The translations under genes were made by a program, and so were the position numbers. A stretch of DNA of 64,000 nt from Arthrobacter pullicola (GTDB lineage Bacteria > Actinomycetota > Actinomycetes > Actinomycetales > Micrococcaceae): positions 186,001 to 250,000 of the forward strand of contig NZ_JACSQC010000001.1 of NCBI RefSeq assembly GCF_014836875.1, given 5' to 3'. Under the pieces are notes generated by a model, which saw only the letters and a list, made by a program, of their open reading frames with translations, was not told where the DNA came from and ran no database searches. This document shows positions 18,664-26,633 of the stretch, one piece after another. Every line of letters begins with the position of its first letter. Positions within the stretch are counted from its first letter, which is position 1.

Positions 18664-19218
18664 CTAAATGCCTGCTGCCCTGGGGCCGCCCGATTCCGGA
18701 TCATCGAGTGAGGGGTCGGCCGTTGGGGCGGCCTTCAAGCCCGTATCGTGCGTGGCCGCCGTTGGGGCAGCGTCCACATTTCCACGCCAGGAACCTGTCT
18801 CAGTTCCCCTGGACTCAATGAATTCCTTGAACCGCTTAAGATCTCCCTTAACACGGTGGTCGTCGGCACCTACTACGGCACCTACTTTTTCTGCGAAAGT
18901 TTCCGGGTCCCAGTCCAGCTGAACGGTCACCCGCGTCTCGGTATCGCTCAGCCGGTGGAACGTCACCACGCCTGCGTGTGACTTACCGTCCGTGCTCTTC
19001 CAGGCGACACGCTCATCCGGGTGCTGCTCGGTGACAGTGGTATCAAAGGTCCGTTCCACTCCGCCCACCTTGGTGACCCAGCGGGATTCCTTGTCGGTTA
19101 CCTGGGTAACGGACTCAACGCCCTTCATGAACTGCGGGAACGTTTCGAACTGCGTCCACTGGTTGTAAGCGGTGTTTACGGGTACTGCAACGTCAATGGA
19201 TTCTTCTACGGTGCTCAT
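18664..19218 (-). CDS. SRPBCC family (START-like) protein
   Basis: A 184-residue protein. The first 150 residues match the SRPBCC/polyketide-cyclase fold as found in small actinobacterial proteins (ESIDVAVPVNTAYNQWTQFE, FPQFMKGVESV, DERVAWKSTDGKSHAG, TRVTVQLDWDPE). This helix-grip fold binds hydrophobic ligands; members of this subgroup have no assigned reaction. The last 30 residues are low-complexity Ala/Pro/Asp-rich and probably disordered. Divergent from dps with about 220 bases between, which might place both under stress control (inference). Confidence 0.87.
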   Translation of the reverse strand: MSTVEESIDVAVPVNTAYNQWTQFETFPQFMKGVESVTQVTDKESRWVTKVGGVERTFDTTVTEQHPDERVAWKSTDGKSHAGVVTFHRLSDTETRVTVQLDWDPETFAEKVGAVVGADDHRVKGDLKRFKEFIESRGTETGSWRGNVDAAPTAATHDTGLKAAPTADPSLDDPESGGPRAAGI

Positions 19219-19346
19219 ACTGTCCCTTCGGCCGCGGATAGCGGCGTTCGTGGTGAACGAAAGTTCGAGAGTACTGTCCGATAGTAAGGGACCTTATTCG
19301 ACCCTGTTTCCCAACCTTAACCAACTGGACACCAGATCACAAACTG

Positions 19347-19363
19347 AAGGTAAGCTTACTTAT
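19347..19363. promoter_or_regulatory. Candidate iron-box-like dyad upstream of dps
   Basis: AAGGTAAGCTTACTTAT contains the palindrome GTAAGCTTAC and matches DtxR/IdeR half-sites (TTAGGTTAG) at six of nine positions each side, but lacks the central base of the consensus. It lies 80 bases before dps, a gene under iron or oxidative control in many bacteria. A weak call by eye. Confidence 0.25.
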
Positions 19364-19442
19364 GGCGGCCCCGGCGGGGACGGAAGATCCAGTTCCCGGC
19401 CTTGGCCGGAGGTCAACATTTTTCGTCAACACTGGAGGAAAC

Positions 19443-19940
19443 ATGAAGGCATCAAAGCAGCTGACCACCAACCTGCAGTCCATCCTGGTGGACCTCATCG
19501 AACTTCATCTGCAGGGCAAGCAGGCGCATTGGAACGTGGTCGGCAAGAACTTCCGTGACCTCCATCTGCAGCTGGATGAGATCATCGAAGACGCCCGCCT
19601 GTTCGCCGATGAGCTCGCCGAGCGGATGCGCGCACTGCAGGCAGTTCCGGACGGGCGCAGCCAGGCCGTAGCCGAAGGCACCTCGCTCCCGCCGTTCCCC
19701 GCAGGCCTGGTTGACACCAAGGACACCGTGACGCTCGTTGTCGCCCTGCTGGAGGGCACAGTCAAGACGATGCGCGATGTCCACGATCAGGTGGACGAAG
19801 AAGATCCCACGACGGCGGACATCCTGCACGGTTTCATCGGAAAGCTGGAGCAGTACGCCTGGATGGTCGACGCGGAGAACATTCGCCCGACTGCAAACGT
19901 TGTGTCAGCGAAGGGCGCAAACAAGGCAGCCACGGTCTAG
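19443..19940 (+). CDS. dps: Dps-family DNA-binding ferritin-like protein
   Basis: A 165-residue Dps protein: a dodecameric ferritin that oxidises ferrous iron with hydrogen peroxide and stores it, protecting DNA. The inter-subunit ferroxidase ligands are all present: His29 in QAHWNVVG, His41 in RDLHLQLDE, Asp56 and Glu60 in FADELAER. The short C-terminal tail (NVVSAKGANKAATV) carries two lysines and may aid DNA contact. GGAGGA lies five bases before the ATG. Divergent from the SRPBCC gene and convergent with the gluconate regulator, with a terminator between. Confidence 0.96.
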   Translation: MKASKQLTTNLQSILVDLIELHLQGKQAHWNVVGKNFRDLHLQLDEIIEDARLFADELAERMRALQAVPDGRSQAVAEGTSLPPFPAGLVDTKDTVTLVVALLEGTVKTMRDVHDQVDEEDPTTADILHGFIGKLEQYAWMVDAENIRPTANVVSAKGANKAATV

Positions 19941-19952
19941 TCCGCGCATCTT

Positions 19953-19992
19953 CCGGCCGGGTCCGGCGCGTTTTGGCGCAGGATCCGGCCGG
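19953..19992. terminator. Hairpin between dps and the convergent GntR gene
   Basis: CCGGCCGGGTCC (19953-19964) pairs with GGATCCGGCCGG (19981-19992) with one wobble, and an inner GCGC/GCGC helix surrounds TTTT. It lies between the two convergent stops at 19940 and 20006. Confidence 0.6.
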
Positions 19993-20005
19993 TTCCTGAG
20001 CAGGA

Positions 20006-20725
20006 CTAGCCCTGCAGCCGGAGGGCTTCCTCCACCTCGACCAGCAGTTCAGCCATGTGTGCCCTGGCCGCGGCGGGGTCTTCCCGCCAGATGGCCTCGG
20101 CTACGCTCTCATGCAGGTCCAGGGCTTCTGGACGGGGCCCCTCCGGCATAAGGTTCTGCCTGCTCCGGCCCGAGAGCACCTCAGCGAAGACCTCGCGGAG
20201 GGAGGCGAACATTTCGTTGCCGCTGGCCTGCAAAAGCAATGCATGGAAGGCGATATCCAGGGCGAGGAAGGCTTCAGGATCATCTGCGTCACGGCGCATT
20301 CGGCCCGCCAAATCCTGCAGGGCCCGGCGCTGATCCTCGCTCGCAGCGCGCGCTGCGCCGGCTGCGGCAAGAGGTTCGACGGCGACGCGCAGTTCGGTAA
20401 GCGAGCGGAACTGGCTGCTGCGCCCCGGCCCGGCCAGCCGCCACCGGATGATCCGCGGATCGTAGACGTTCCAGCGTTCCGGCCCCAGGACAACGATTCC
20501 GATGCGCCGCTTCGAATAGACCAGGTTCATGGCCTCGAGGATCTGCATGCAGTCGCGCACAACGGTACGTGAAACACCAAATTGTTCCTGGAGGCCAACG
20601 AGTGTGAGGCGTTTTCCCGGAGCAAGCACACCGGTCACAATTTCGCTGCCAACAACCTCGATAATCCGGTTGTTCATCACCTCGGCTGCAGGCCGGTCCT
20701 GTTCAAAAACTCCATTGTCCTGCAA
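20006..20725 (-). CDS. FadR/GntR-family regulator, probable gluconate repressor
   Basis: A 239-residue regulator with an N-terminal winged helix (GKRLTLVGLQEQFGVSRTVVRDCMQILE) and a C-terminal all-helical FCD effector domain; LALDIAFHALLLQASGNEMF holds the Asp and His expected for its metal/ligand site. FCD proteins of this type bind sugar acids such as gluconate. The start is set at TTG 20725, which has AAGGA seven bases before it; the frame is open to 20893 but the extra residues do not look like protein. It is divergent from gluconokinase, the usual arrangement for a local repressor. Confidence 0.87.
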   Translation of the reverse strand: MQDNGVFEQDRPAAEVMNNRIIEVVGSEIVTGVLAPGKRLTLVGLQEQFGVSRTVVRDCMQILEAMNLVYSKRRIGIVVLGPERWNVYDPRIIRWRLAGPGRSSQFRSLTELRVAVEPLAAAGAARAASEDQRRALQDLAGRMRRDADDPEAFLALDIAFHALLLQASGNEMFASLREVFAEVLSGRSRQNLMPEGPRPEALDLHESVAEAIWREDPAAARAHMAELLVEVEEALRLQG

Positions 20726-20809
20726 GGCGCATCCTTTGCGGTCCGGCAAGGTCCGTGACCGGCCTTGTCCAGCGTATCCCTTCAGCGGGCATAAAAACCC
20801 TCCCAGTCT

Positions 20810-20822
20810 ATGGTGATACCTT
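20810..20822. promoter_or_regulatory. Candidate GntR operator between the regulator and gntK
   Basis: ATGGTGATACCTT contains the inverted arms GGT and ACC around GAT and fits the T-N-G-T-N3-A-C-N-A form of FadR/GntR sites except for the last base. It sits in the 166-base divergent promoter region. Confidence 0.4.
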
Positions 20823-20891
20823 TGAAAGCACCATGGATCGAAGCGTGGGCATCCCATCTTCGGCGACAACGGCGTCCTGAGGAGCACTACC

Positions 20892-21401
20892 ATGAATCAC
20901 CCCACCCAGCATTTGGTCATCATGGGCGTTGCGGGTTCGGGAAAAACCACCACCGCCACACTGCTCTCCGAGCACCTGGGCTGGATCGCTGCTGAGGCAG
21001 ACGAATTCCATCCCGCGGCCAACATCGACAAGATGACTTCCGGCGTACCCCTGACTGACGAGGACCGGTGGCCCTGGCTCTCCTCGATTACCGGCTGGAT
21101 GAGCACCCAGGCCCGGAACGGACGATGCACCATCATCACGTGCTCGGCATTGAAACGCAGCTACCGCGATGTACTGGCGAAGGCGGAAGGACAGGTCCAC
21201 TTCGTGCACCTGCACGGGGAGCCAAATGTACTTGCCGAGCGGATGCAGTCCCGCCGCGGCCACTTCATGCCCGCTTCCCTGCTGCCCTCCCAGCTCTCCG
21301 CATTGGAGCCGTTGGCGGCTGACGAGTCCGGTATCACCGTTGACATCCTCAAGAGCCCGGCCCAGCTCACGGCGGAAATCCTGGACAGGCTTCTCCTCTA
21401 A
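20892..21401 (+). CDS. gntK: Gluconokinase
   Basis: A 169-residue kinase that phosphorylates D-gluconate to 6-phosphogluconate, feeding the pentose phosphate route (the gnd gene near dnaN acts on the product). The P-loop is GVAGSGKTT (residues 12-20); EADEFHPAANIDKMTSGVPL and LTDEDRWPWL are the substrate and lid segments diagnostic of GntK; CSALKRSYRD and FVHLHG follow the family. GAGGAG precedes the ATG by nine bases. Regulated probably by the divergent FCD protein. No gluconate permease is next to it. Confidence 0.96.
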   Translation: MNHPTQHLVIMGVAGSGKTTTATLLSEHLGWIAAEADEFHPAANIDKMTSGVPLTDEDRWPWLSSITGWMSTQARNGRCTIITCSALKRSYRDVLAKAEGQVHFVHLHGEPNVLAERMQSRRGHFMPASLLPSQLSALEPLAADESGITVDILKSPAQLTAEILDRLLL

Positions 21402-21540
21402 CCCCACAGTGCAATCCGTTGCCCGTGGCCGTACCGGCCGGGGACGCCGCCCCGCAGCCTTGAATGTCAGAGGCAGGTGACAGCATGGAACACTGCCGGA
21501 TTTCCGGCGCAAAGACTGCCCGGAAGGAACGCAACACACC

Positions 21541-22311
21541 ATGATGGGTGGCCATCACGCCGCAAGCGGCGCAGCGGCATGGGTAGCCGTAGCCTCAACC
21601 GCCCCGTACGCGCTGGGCTGGTATCCGGTCAGTCCGCTCGGTGTTGTCAGCGGCGCCCTGCTGACAGCCGGAGCCGCACTGCTGCCGGACCTCGACCATC
21701 ACAGCGGAACCATCGCCAACTCCCTCCCTCCCCTGACCCGGATCCTCGCCCGCATCACGGAGCGGATCAGCGGCGGACACCGGCGCGGAACCCACTCTCT
21801 GCTGGGACTGGCCGTGTTCGTCGCCCTGGCCGGTGCGCTGGGCGAAATGACCACGGAAATCCGCGGGCTCGGGACAGTGGAGATCGGCGCAGGACTGCTC
21901 TCCGTCCTGCTGATGGGTTTCGCCCTGAAGGCCCTCAAAATCGCCGGCGGGGCGGCCCGCAGCTGGCTGCTGGCCATCCTTCTCTCCCTGTTCATCGCGT
22001 TGTATGCGCCGGAAAACAACGGGTGGCTCCCCATCGCCGTCGGACTTGGCGTCGGGGTGCATATTCTCGGTGACCTGCTGACCCATCAGGGCGTGATGGT
22101 GCTGTGGCCGCTGCGGATTAAACGGCCCCGGAAAATAGCCTCCATGCCGCTGCTGTCCAAGTTGTGGAAGGCAAGTGGCTCCCTGTCCGTGCCGCTCATC
22201 GGACGAGCGGGATCCTGGCGGGAATGGGCGATCATGGTCCCGGTCTCGGTCTATGCCATCTACGGGGTCATCGAGGCTGGATTCGCTGCCCTGCGGGGGT
22301 GGCTGGTCTAG
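21541..22311 (+). CDS. YdjM-like (DUF457) membrane-bound metal-dependent hydrolase family protein
   Basis: A 256-residue integral membrane protein with about six hydrophobic segments. It begins MMGGHHAASGAAAW, and has LLPDLDHHSGT and GGHRRGTHSLLG, the D-x-D-H-H and H-R-x-x-T-H-S motifs of the DUF457/YdjM family, plus a third histidine site in HILGDLLTHQG. These residues suggest a membrane-embedded metal centre, but no member I know of has a settled reaction. GGAAGG lies about 14 bases before the first of two consecutive ATG codons. It follows gntK by 139 bases on the same strand and could be read through. Confidence 0.85.
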   Translation: MMGGHHAASGAAAWVAVASTAPYALGWYPVSPLGVVSGALLTAGAALLPDLDHHSGTIANSLPPLTRILARITERISGGHRRGTHSLLGLAVFVALAGALGEMTTEIRGLGTVEIGAGLLSVLLMGFALKALKIAGGAARSWLLAILLSLFIALYAPENNGWLPIAVGLGVGVHILGDLLTHQGVMVLWPLRIKRPRKIASMPLLSKLWKASGSLSVPLIGRAGSWREWAIMVPVSVYAIYGVIEAGFAALRGWLV

Positions 22312-22334
22312 CAGGGCCTCGCCGGGAAGCGGTG

Positions 22335-23129
22335 CTAACCGCGTCCCTTTCCTGGCCGCCGGCGCTGCTTACTGCCGGTCTTGTCCGGTTTGCCGTGCTG
22401 GCTTTTGCCCGTGGTTTTACCTGCGGTCCTGCCGGCGCCGGACCTCCCCCCGGATTTTCCTGCAGCTGGTGGCTTGCCTTCTCCGGTCCTGCCAGCCTTG
22501 GCTTTCCGGGTTTTTGCCGGCTCAGCCTGCGCCGAAGGCTGGCGGGAGCTGTTGGCTGTTCGGCCTCGGACTATCCCGATGAACTCCTCAATGTCCGGGT
22601 CCTGGGCGTCCTCGCGCCAGGCAACAGCAATCCGGGTCCCTTCCACACCATCTCCATGCACCGGGCGGGTGATGATGTCCCGCCGCGAATGGATCCGGGC
22701 CACAGGCATGGGCAGAATCAGCAGCCCGGCGCCGGAAGCAACAACTTCCAGCGCGGTGGCGGTTCCACCGAGTTCACCTGCCTCCATAAGGTTCTCACCG
22801 GCCAGATCGGCCAGCTCGACCTCTTCGAATGCCGCCACAGGGTGGTCTTTGGGTGCGGTCACAACCGGCTGTTCAAGGTAGAGCGGAATCGCGTGCACAC
22901 CCTCCGGGCGGCGGAAGCCCTCCTCCGGGATACGGAGGAACACCAGATCCGCCGAGTTGGTTTCGAGGCGGGCCAGGACGGCGGTTTCGTCAACCTGTTC
23001 AGCTTCGAGGCCGCGCCGGCGGCGTTCGGTCCACCGTGAGATCCATTTGCCTGGCGTTACCCCCGGGACGTAGGCGATTTTCAGCGGCATGGCCGCCGAA
23101 CCGGACGGTGACAGGGACTCTTGGGGCAC
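22335..23129 (-). CDS. LysR substrate-binding-domain protein without HTH, with basic tail
   Basis: A 264-residue protein. Residues about 14-185 resemble the periplasmic-binding-like effector domain of LysR regulators (LKIAYVPGVTPGKWISRW, ADLVFLRIPEE, HAIPLYLEQPVVTAPKDHPV, VVASGAGLLILPMPVARIH), but the N-terminal helix-turn-helix is absent. From about residue 185 the chain is a disordered Lys/Arg/Gly/Pro-rich tail (TAGKTTGKSQHGKPDK and similar), suited to nucleic-acid or partner binding. GTG 23129 is used; ATG 23090 is equally possible. It is divergent from the DUF5997 gene with 52 bases between starts. Function unknown; a ligand-sensing DNA-associated protein is an inference. Confidence 0.82.
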   Translation of the reverse strand: MPQESLSPSGSAAMPLKIAYVPGVTPGKWISRWTERRRRGLEAEQVDETAVLARLETNSADLVFLRIPEEGFRRPEGVHAIPLYLEQPVVTAPKDHPVAAFEEVELADLAGENLMEAGELGGTATALEVVASGAGLLILPMPVARIHSRRDIITRPVHGDGVEGTRIAVAWREDAQDPDIEEFIGIVRGRTANSSRQPSAQAEPAKTRKAKAGRTGEGKPPAAGKSGGRSGAGRTAGKTTGKSQHGKPDKTGSKQRRRPGKGRG

Positions 23130-23181
23130 CTGTTCACACTAGCTCACCATCACCAGCGGGCACGGCGGATACCCTTAAGCC

Positions 23182-23568
23182 ATGACGTCCCAAAAATCTT
23201 CCCAATCCATGAAGCCTGAAACGGCTGCCAAGAAATTGGGCATTTACCTTCCCGCCGCGCCGAAGGAGTTCCAGGAGAACCCTGTAACCCGCGCCGAACT
23301 CGATGAGCTGCTGGCTACGCCTCCGGAGTGGCTGACCGAACTGCGCCGCAACGGACCGCACCCCCGCCCCGTAGTGGCGCAGAAACTCAACATCTCCATC
23401 GGCGGCCTGGCCCGCGGCGGCATTACGGATCCGCTGACGACGGCGCAGATCACCGAGCTGCTCGCTGCTCCTCCGCAGTGGCTCGTCGCCGAGCGCGCCA
23501 GTTTTGCGGCGGTTCGTGCCGAAACCAAGCGGGTCAAGGACGAAGCAGCCAAGAAGGCCCGCGCTTAA
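23182..23568 (+). CDS. DUF5997 family protein
   Basis: A 128-residue soluble protein matching the actinobacterial DUF5997 family (AAKKLGIYLPAAPKEFQENP near the N-terminus). It contains two similar units: AELDELLATPPEWLTELR (about residues 37-54) and AQITELLAAPPQWLVAER (about 92-109), pointing to an internal duplication. The C-terminus is a charged helix ending KDEAAKKARA. Function unknown. Its close divergent pairing with the HTH-less LysR-domain gene suggests shared control. Confidence 0.82.
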   Translation: MTSQKSSQSMKPETAAKKLGIYLPAAPKEFQENPVTRAELDELLATPPEWLTELRRNGPHPRPVVAQKLNISIGGLARGGITDPLTTAQITELLAAPPQWLVAERASFAAVRAETKRVKDEAAKKARA

Positions 23569-23674
23569 CGGACGTCCGTTCCGGTCCTGCGCACCGGGGC
23601 ACCTTCGGGGCCGCCGTGCGCGGGGCCGGGAACCCGGGAAGTCCGGGAGGCCTGGTTTCCTAACCTGAGGCCGC

Positions 23675-24586
23675 TCACGGCGCCGCAGTGCTCTTCTCCG
23701 CCGGACCCGGGTTGGTCAGGCGGGCGCCGTCACGCTGTGCTGCGGCACCCGCGGCTATGACAAGGGCGACGCCGAGCAGCTGGATGAGCGCGGGCGTCTG
23801 GCCGAGCATGAGCAGTCCCAGAAGGATGCCGAAGGCAGGCTCGACGGACAGCAGCGTGCCGAACGCGGTGTGGGTCATGTGGCGCAGGGCGAGCATTTCA
23901 AGCCCGAATGCTATGACCGGGCTGATCAGCGCGATGCCCGCGGCCGCAGGCAGCACCCACCAGGTGATCTCGCCGCCGATGACCTGCGGCAGCCCAACCG
24001 GCAGGGTCGCCAGCGCCGCGATCGGGATGGTCATCGAAAGCCCGCTGATCCCGGAGAACCGGTCACCTACGTGCTGTGTGAACACGTTGTAGAGCCCCCA
24101 GCACGCACCCGCGGCCAGGGCGAACCCAACCCCTGCCGGATCGATGTCCCCGTGCCAGGGTTCGGTGAGGAGCACAACGCCCACCAGGGCGAGCAGCGGC
24201 CACACGAGTGCCTTTCGGTGCTTGCTCATCAAGCCCGCCACGGTCAGCGGACCAAGGAACTCGATCGCGACCGCGGTGCCCAGTGGAATACGTTCAACCG
24301 CACCGAGGAAGAACGTGGTCATGAAGCCGGTGACCACTCCGAGTGCGAGCAGCGCCGGGAGGTCCTTGCGGCGCAGCGATCGGAACGCCGGGCGGGAGAT
24401 CATCCACAGGATGACCGTTCCAAAGCACATGCGCAGCCAGCCGGTCCCTGCCGCACCGACCTGCTCGATCACGCCGACCGAGAGGGCGTTGGAAAGCTGG
24501 ACGGCGAGCATCGCCGCGACCGCCATCGACCACGGCGGGATCCCGGCAGCCGGGCGGGTGCCAGTTCTGAAGCGCAGGTCAGACAT
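23675..24586 (-). CDS. EamA/RhtA-type drug-metabolite transporter
   Basis: A 303-residue inner-membrane exporter with ten predicted transmembrane helices in two EamA halves (first half from PPWSMAVAAMLAVQLSNALS, second from GVGFALAAGACWGLYNVFTQ). The EPAFGILLGLLMLGQ segment is typical of RhtA-like amino-acid or metabolite exporters. ATG 24586 has GGAGAG five bases upstream and overlaps the end of the XRE-cupin gene by eight bases, so the pair is translationally coupled and the regulator probably controls the exporter. The C-terminus is a short polar tail. Substrate unknown. Confidence 0.9.
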   Translation of the reverse strand: MSDLRFRTGTRPAAGIPPWSMAVAAMLAVQLSNALSVGVIEQVGAAGTGWLRMCFGTVILWMISRPAFRSLRRKDLPALLALGVVTGFMTTFFLGAVERIPLGTAVAIEFLGPLTVAGLMSKHRKALVWPLLALVGVVLLTEPWHGDIDPAGVGFALAAGACWGLYNVFTQHVGDRFSGISGLSMTIPIAALATLPVGLPQVIGGEITWWVLPAAAGIALISPVIAFGLEMLALRHMTHTAFGTLLSVEPAFGILLGLLMLGQTPALIQLLGVALVIAAGAAAQRDGARLTNPGPAEKSTAAP

Positions 24587-25184
24587 GGGTACTCTCCATC
24601 CGATGCCTGTTTCCGACGCCGGGCTCATGCACGGCCAGGGAGAAAAGTGCGGGGGTATCGCCGGAATTAACGTAGGAATGTGCCTCGTCTCCCACGAACC
24701 TCAGCGCATCACCGGGGCCGAGCGTAAAGGTCTCATCCGCCACCGTGACCACGAGGGTGCCTTCGTGCACCTGGAGGAGTTCCCTTGTTCCGTGGGAATG
24801 GGCCTCGCTGGCGTGTTCCTCGCCCGGAGCAAGCATCCAGTCCCAGAGCTCGACCACGTCCGGCGGTTCGGTGCCCGCGACCAGCACGGCCCGCCCGCCC
24901 TTGCTGCCTTTCCACAGCGTGGCTCCGCTGCCGGCCTGGGTGAGCTTTGCCCGCTCCTGATGAGGTGGTTCCACCAGTGCCGGCAGTCCGACGCCCAGGG
25001 CGTCACTCAACCGAAGCAGGGTGCCGATACTCGGGTTCACCGCGCCCTGCTCGACGTTGACTACCATTCGCCGGCTCACACCGGCCATCTCCGCCAATTG
25101 ATCCAACGTCCACCCACGCTTGATCCGTTCGTGCCGCACCCGCGATCCGATCGTGGCGGCCAGCGTTTCTGCGTCCACACTCAT
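24579..25184 (-). CDS. XRE-family regulator with C-terminal cupin domain
   Basis: A 201-residue two-domain regulator. Residues about 13-67 are an XRE helix-turn-helix (RGWTLDQLAEMAGVSRRMVV, NPSIGTLLRLSDALGV). Residues about 110-185 are a small-molecule-binding cupin with EAHSHGTRELLQVHEGTL and FTLGPGDALRFVGDEAHSY, whose histidines and glutamate can bind metal. Such proteins often sense amino acids or polyamines. Start set at ATG 25184, directly after the operator-like repeats. Its end overlaps the EamA exporter start, consistent with local control of export. Confidence 0.92.
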   Translation of the reverse strand: MSVDAETLAATIGSRVRHERIKRGWTLDQLAEMAGVSRRMVVNVEQGAVNPSIGTLLRLSDALGVGLPALVEPPHQERAKLTQAGSGATLWKGSKGGRAVLVAGTEPPDVVELWDWMLAPGEEHASEAHSHGTRELLQVHEGTLVVTVADETFTLGPGDALRFVGDEAHSYVNSGDTPALFSLAVHEPGVGNRHRMESTHV

Positions 25185-25186
25185 AA

Positions 25187-25214
25187 GTGCATGATATTGC
25201 ACCGTGTGGTGCAC
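25187..25214. promoter_or_regulatory. Tandem palindromes, probable operator of the XRE-cupin/EamA operon
   Basis: GTGCA (25187-25191) and TGCAC (25198-25202) form one inverted pair; TGCACC (25198-25203) and GGTGCA (25208-25213) around GTGT form a second that shares the middle arm. The sites lie immediately before the regulator start, so binding would block its transcription start or ribosome access. Confidence 0.55.
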
Positions 25215-25277
25215 TATCAACGTGAGTCACGCGCAGGAATACTGCTGCCCGAGGTCGAGCCATCAAACTCGCCTAAC

Positions 25278-25320
25278 AAAAAAGGCCCCTGACCCGGTTA
25301 TCAAAGCCGGGTCAGGGGCC
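25278..25320 (-). terminator. Strong terminator after tRNA-Leu
   Basis: GGCCCCTGACCCGG pairs perfectly with CCGGGTCAGGGGCC around a nine-base loop, and on the minus strand the stem is followed by six T residues. It lies 13 bases past the tRNA 3' end. Confidence 0.93.
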
Positions 25321-25332
25321 AATCTTCATTCG

Positions 25333-25415
25333 TGCGCGAGGGGGGATTTGAACCCCCACGCCCTTTCGGACACTGGCACCTGAAGCCAGCGCGTCTGCCG
25401 TTCCGCCACTCGCGC
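25333..25415 (-). tRNA. tRNA-Leu (anticodon CAG)
   Basis: An 83-base gene without encoded CCA. Acceptor GCGCGAG pairs with CTCGCGC followed by discriminator A. The anticodon arm is CTGGC-TTCAGGT-GCCAG, giving CAG, and there is a long variable arm (TGTCCGAAAGGGCG), as expected for class II tRNA-Leu. The T arm GGGGG-TTCAAAT-CCCCC is complete. It is read by its own promoter and ended by the adjacent strong terminator. Confidence 0.96.
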
Positions 25416-25904
25416 AAAGTGTCTCCCGCAGAGGTAATGCGTTGAATCTCACCTTCAAAGGTAAGGCCCGGCATTCCGATTCCTCGGGAACAGCAGAATC
25501 AAGCATACCGGCATTTGCGCCAAACACCTAAACGGGGTCCCATCAGGCTCCACTGGGTCCTTCCGGCGGCACCGAAGCCCCGGAAGAACGGCGAAATTCC
25601 GGGACTTACCGGCCCGCACAGTCCGCCAGCGCCAGGGCTGCACCCCGGGAGAGGCAGAAAACAGCGGTCCGGGACACCGCTAGGGTGTTAAGACATTTAT
25701 CAGCTGACCCCAGTACTATCGGAATGGATAGACATGTGTCCTGTCCGCACGCCTGCATTCTGCAGCGGGCTGCCAGGTGTACGTGCGCAGATTCCTTTAC
25801 GGGACCGGATCACCGGACCCTCACCGGAAGATTGGGTCGAAAGCAGGGCGGGACAAAGTCCTCAGCAAGGTCAGGAAACTCTAGGCATAGGGAAGGAGTC
25901 GGAG
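25416..25904. other. Intergenic region upstream of fhaA and tRNA-Leu
   Basis: No convincing gene in 489 bases. It must hold divergent promoters for tRNA-Leu (minus) and the fhaA operon (plus). TACTAT at 25714-25719 could be a -10 element, leaving a leader of about 180 bases before fhaA; no good -35 at proper spacing was found. Confidence 0.4.
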
Positions 25905-26633
25905 ATGGGCCTACTCGACAACGTCGAACGCGGCATTGAACGGATGGTCCGAGGAGCATTTTCCAGCGGCTCCTCAGGACGTGTTGAACCACTCGAACTG
26001 GCGATCGCCCTCCGCCGTGAACTGGATGAGAAGTCCATGACGCTGGGGCAGGGCCGCACCCTCGCACCCAACGTCTTCACCGCCCGTCTTTCCGATGAAG
26101 ATTTTGCCCGCGCCCAGGAATGGGGCGCGCCGCTCGCTGAAGAGCTGTGCGACGTCGTCATCAAACATGCACGCAGCCAGACCTACACCCTTCAGGGTCC
26201 GGTCCGGGTCTCATTCACCAGGGACTCTTCGCTCAAACCCGGCTCGCTCGAGGTTGACTCCGCCACGGAGAAATCCACCACAGCCGGCCCGCGCCATCCC
26301 CAGCCTCCTGCTCCCAGGCAGAGTCCCACACGCATGCAGCCCGTGCTGGACATAGATGGCCAGCGCTATTCCCTGAATGCTTCCTCCGTAGTGCTCGGCC
26401 GGTCCTCCGAGGCCGACATCCTCGTTGACGACACCGGAGTTTCCCGGCGCCATCTGGAAATCCGGACCGAGGGCGGCACTGTTAGGGCAGTTGATCTGGG
26501 CTCAACCAACGGCAGCTACATCAACGGCCAGAAAGTACAGGGGGACACCATCCTCACCGACGGCTCCACCATCACCATGGGACGGACCCGCATCGTCTTC
26601 CGCCTGCTTCCGATCCGTTCCGGGGGGCGCTGA
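25905..26633 (+). CDS. fhaA: FHA-domain protein FhaA with DUF3662
   Basis: A 242-residue cytoplasmic adaptor. Residues 1-115 are the DUF3662 domain (MGLLDNVERGIERMVRGAFS, LELAIALRRELDEKS); residues about 145-240 are an FHA phosphothreonine-binding domain with VVLGRSSEADI, GVSRRHLEI and LGSTNGSYING. In mycobacteria FhaA is phosphorylated by PknB and binds the pseudokinase MviN to regulate peptidoglycan precursor flipping. GGAG lies before the ATG at 25905; an upstream open frame exists but does not look conserved. First gene of the seven-gene operon; its stop overlaps the fhaB start by one base. Confidence 0.95.
   Translation: MGLLDNVERGIERMVRGAFSSGSSGRVEPLELAIALRRELDEKSMTLGQGRTLAPNVFTARLSDEDFARAQEWGAPLAEELCDVVIKHARSQTYTLQGPVRVSFTRDSSLKPGSLEVDSATEKSTTAGPRHPQPPAPRQSPTRMQPVLDIDGQRYSLNASSVVLGRSSEADILVDDTGVSRRHLEIRTEGGTVRAVDLGSTNGSYINGQKVQGDTILTDGSTITMGRTRIVFRLLPIRSGGR

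Noticed and set aside
25734-25904. 57-residue N-terminal extension of FhaA
   Set aside because: The family start MGLLDNVERG has a ribosome site at 25905; the upstream translation is unlike any FhaA and is likely leader DNA.
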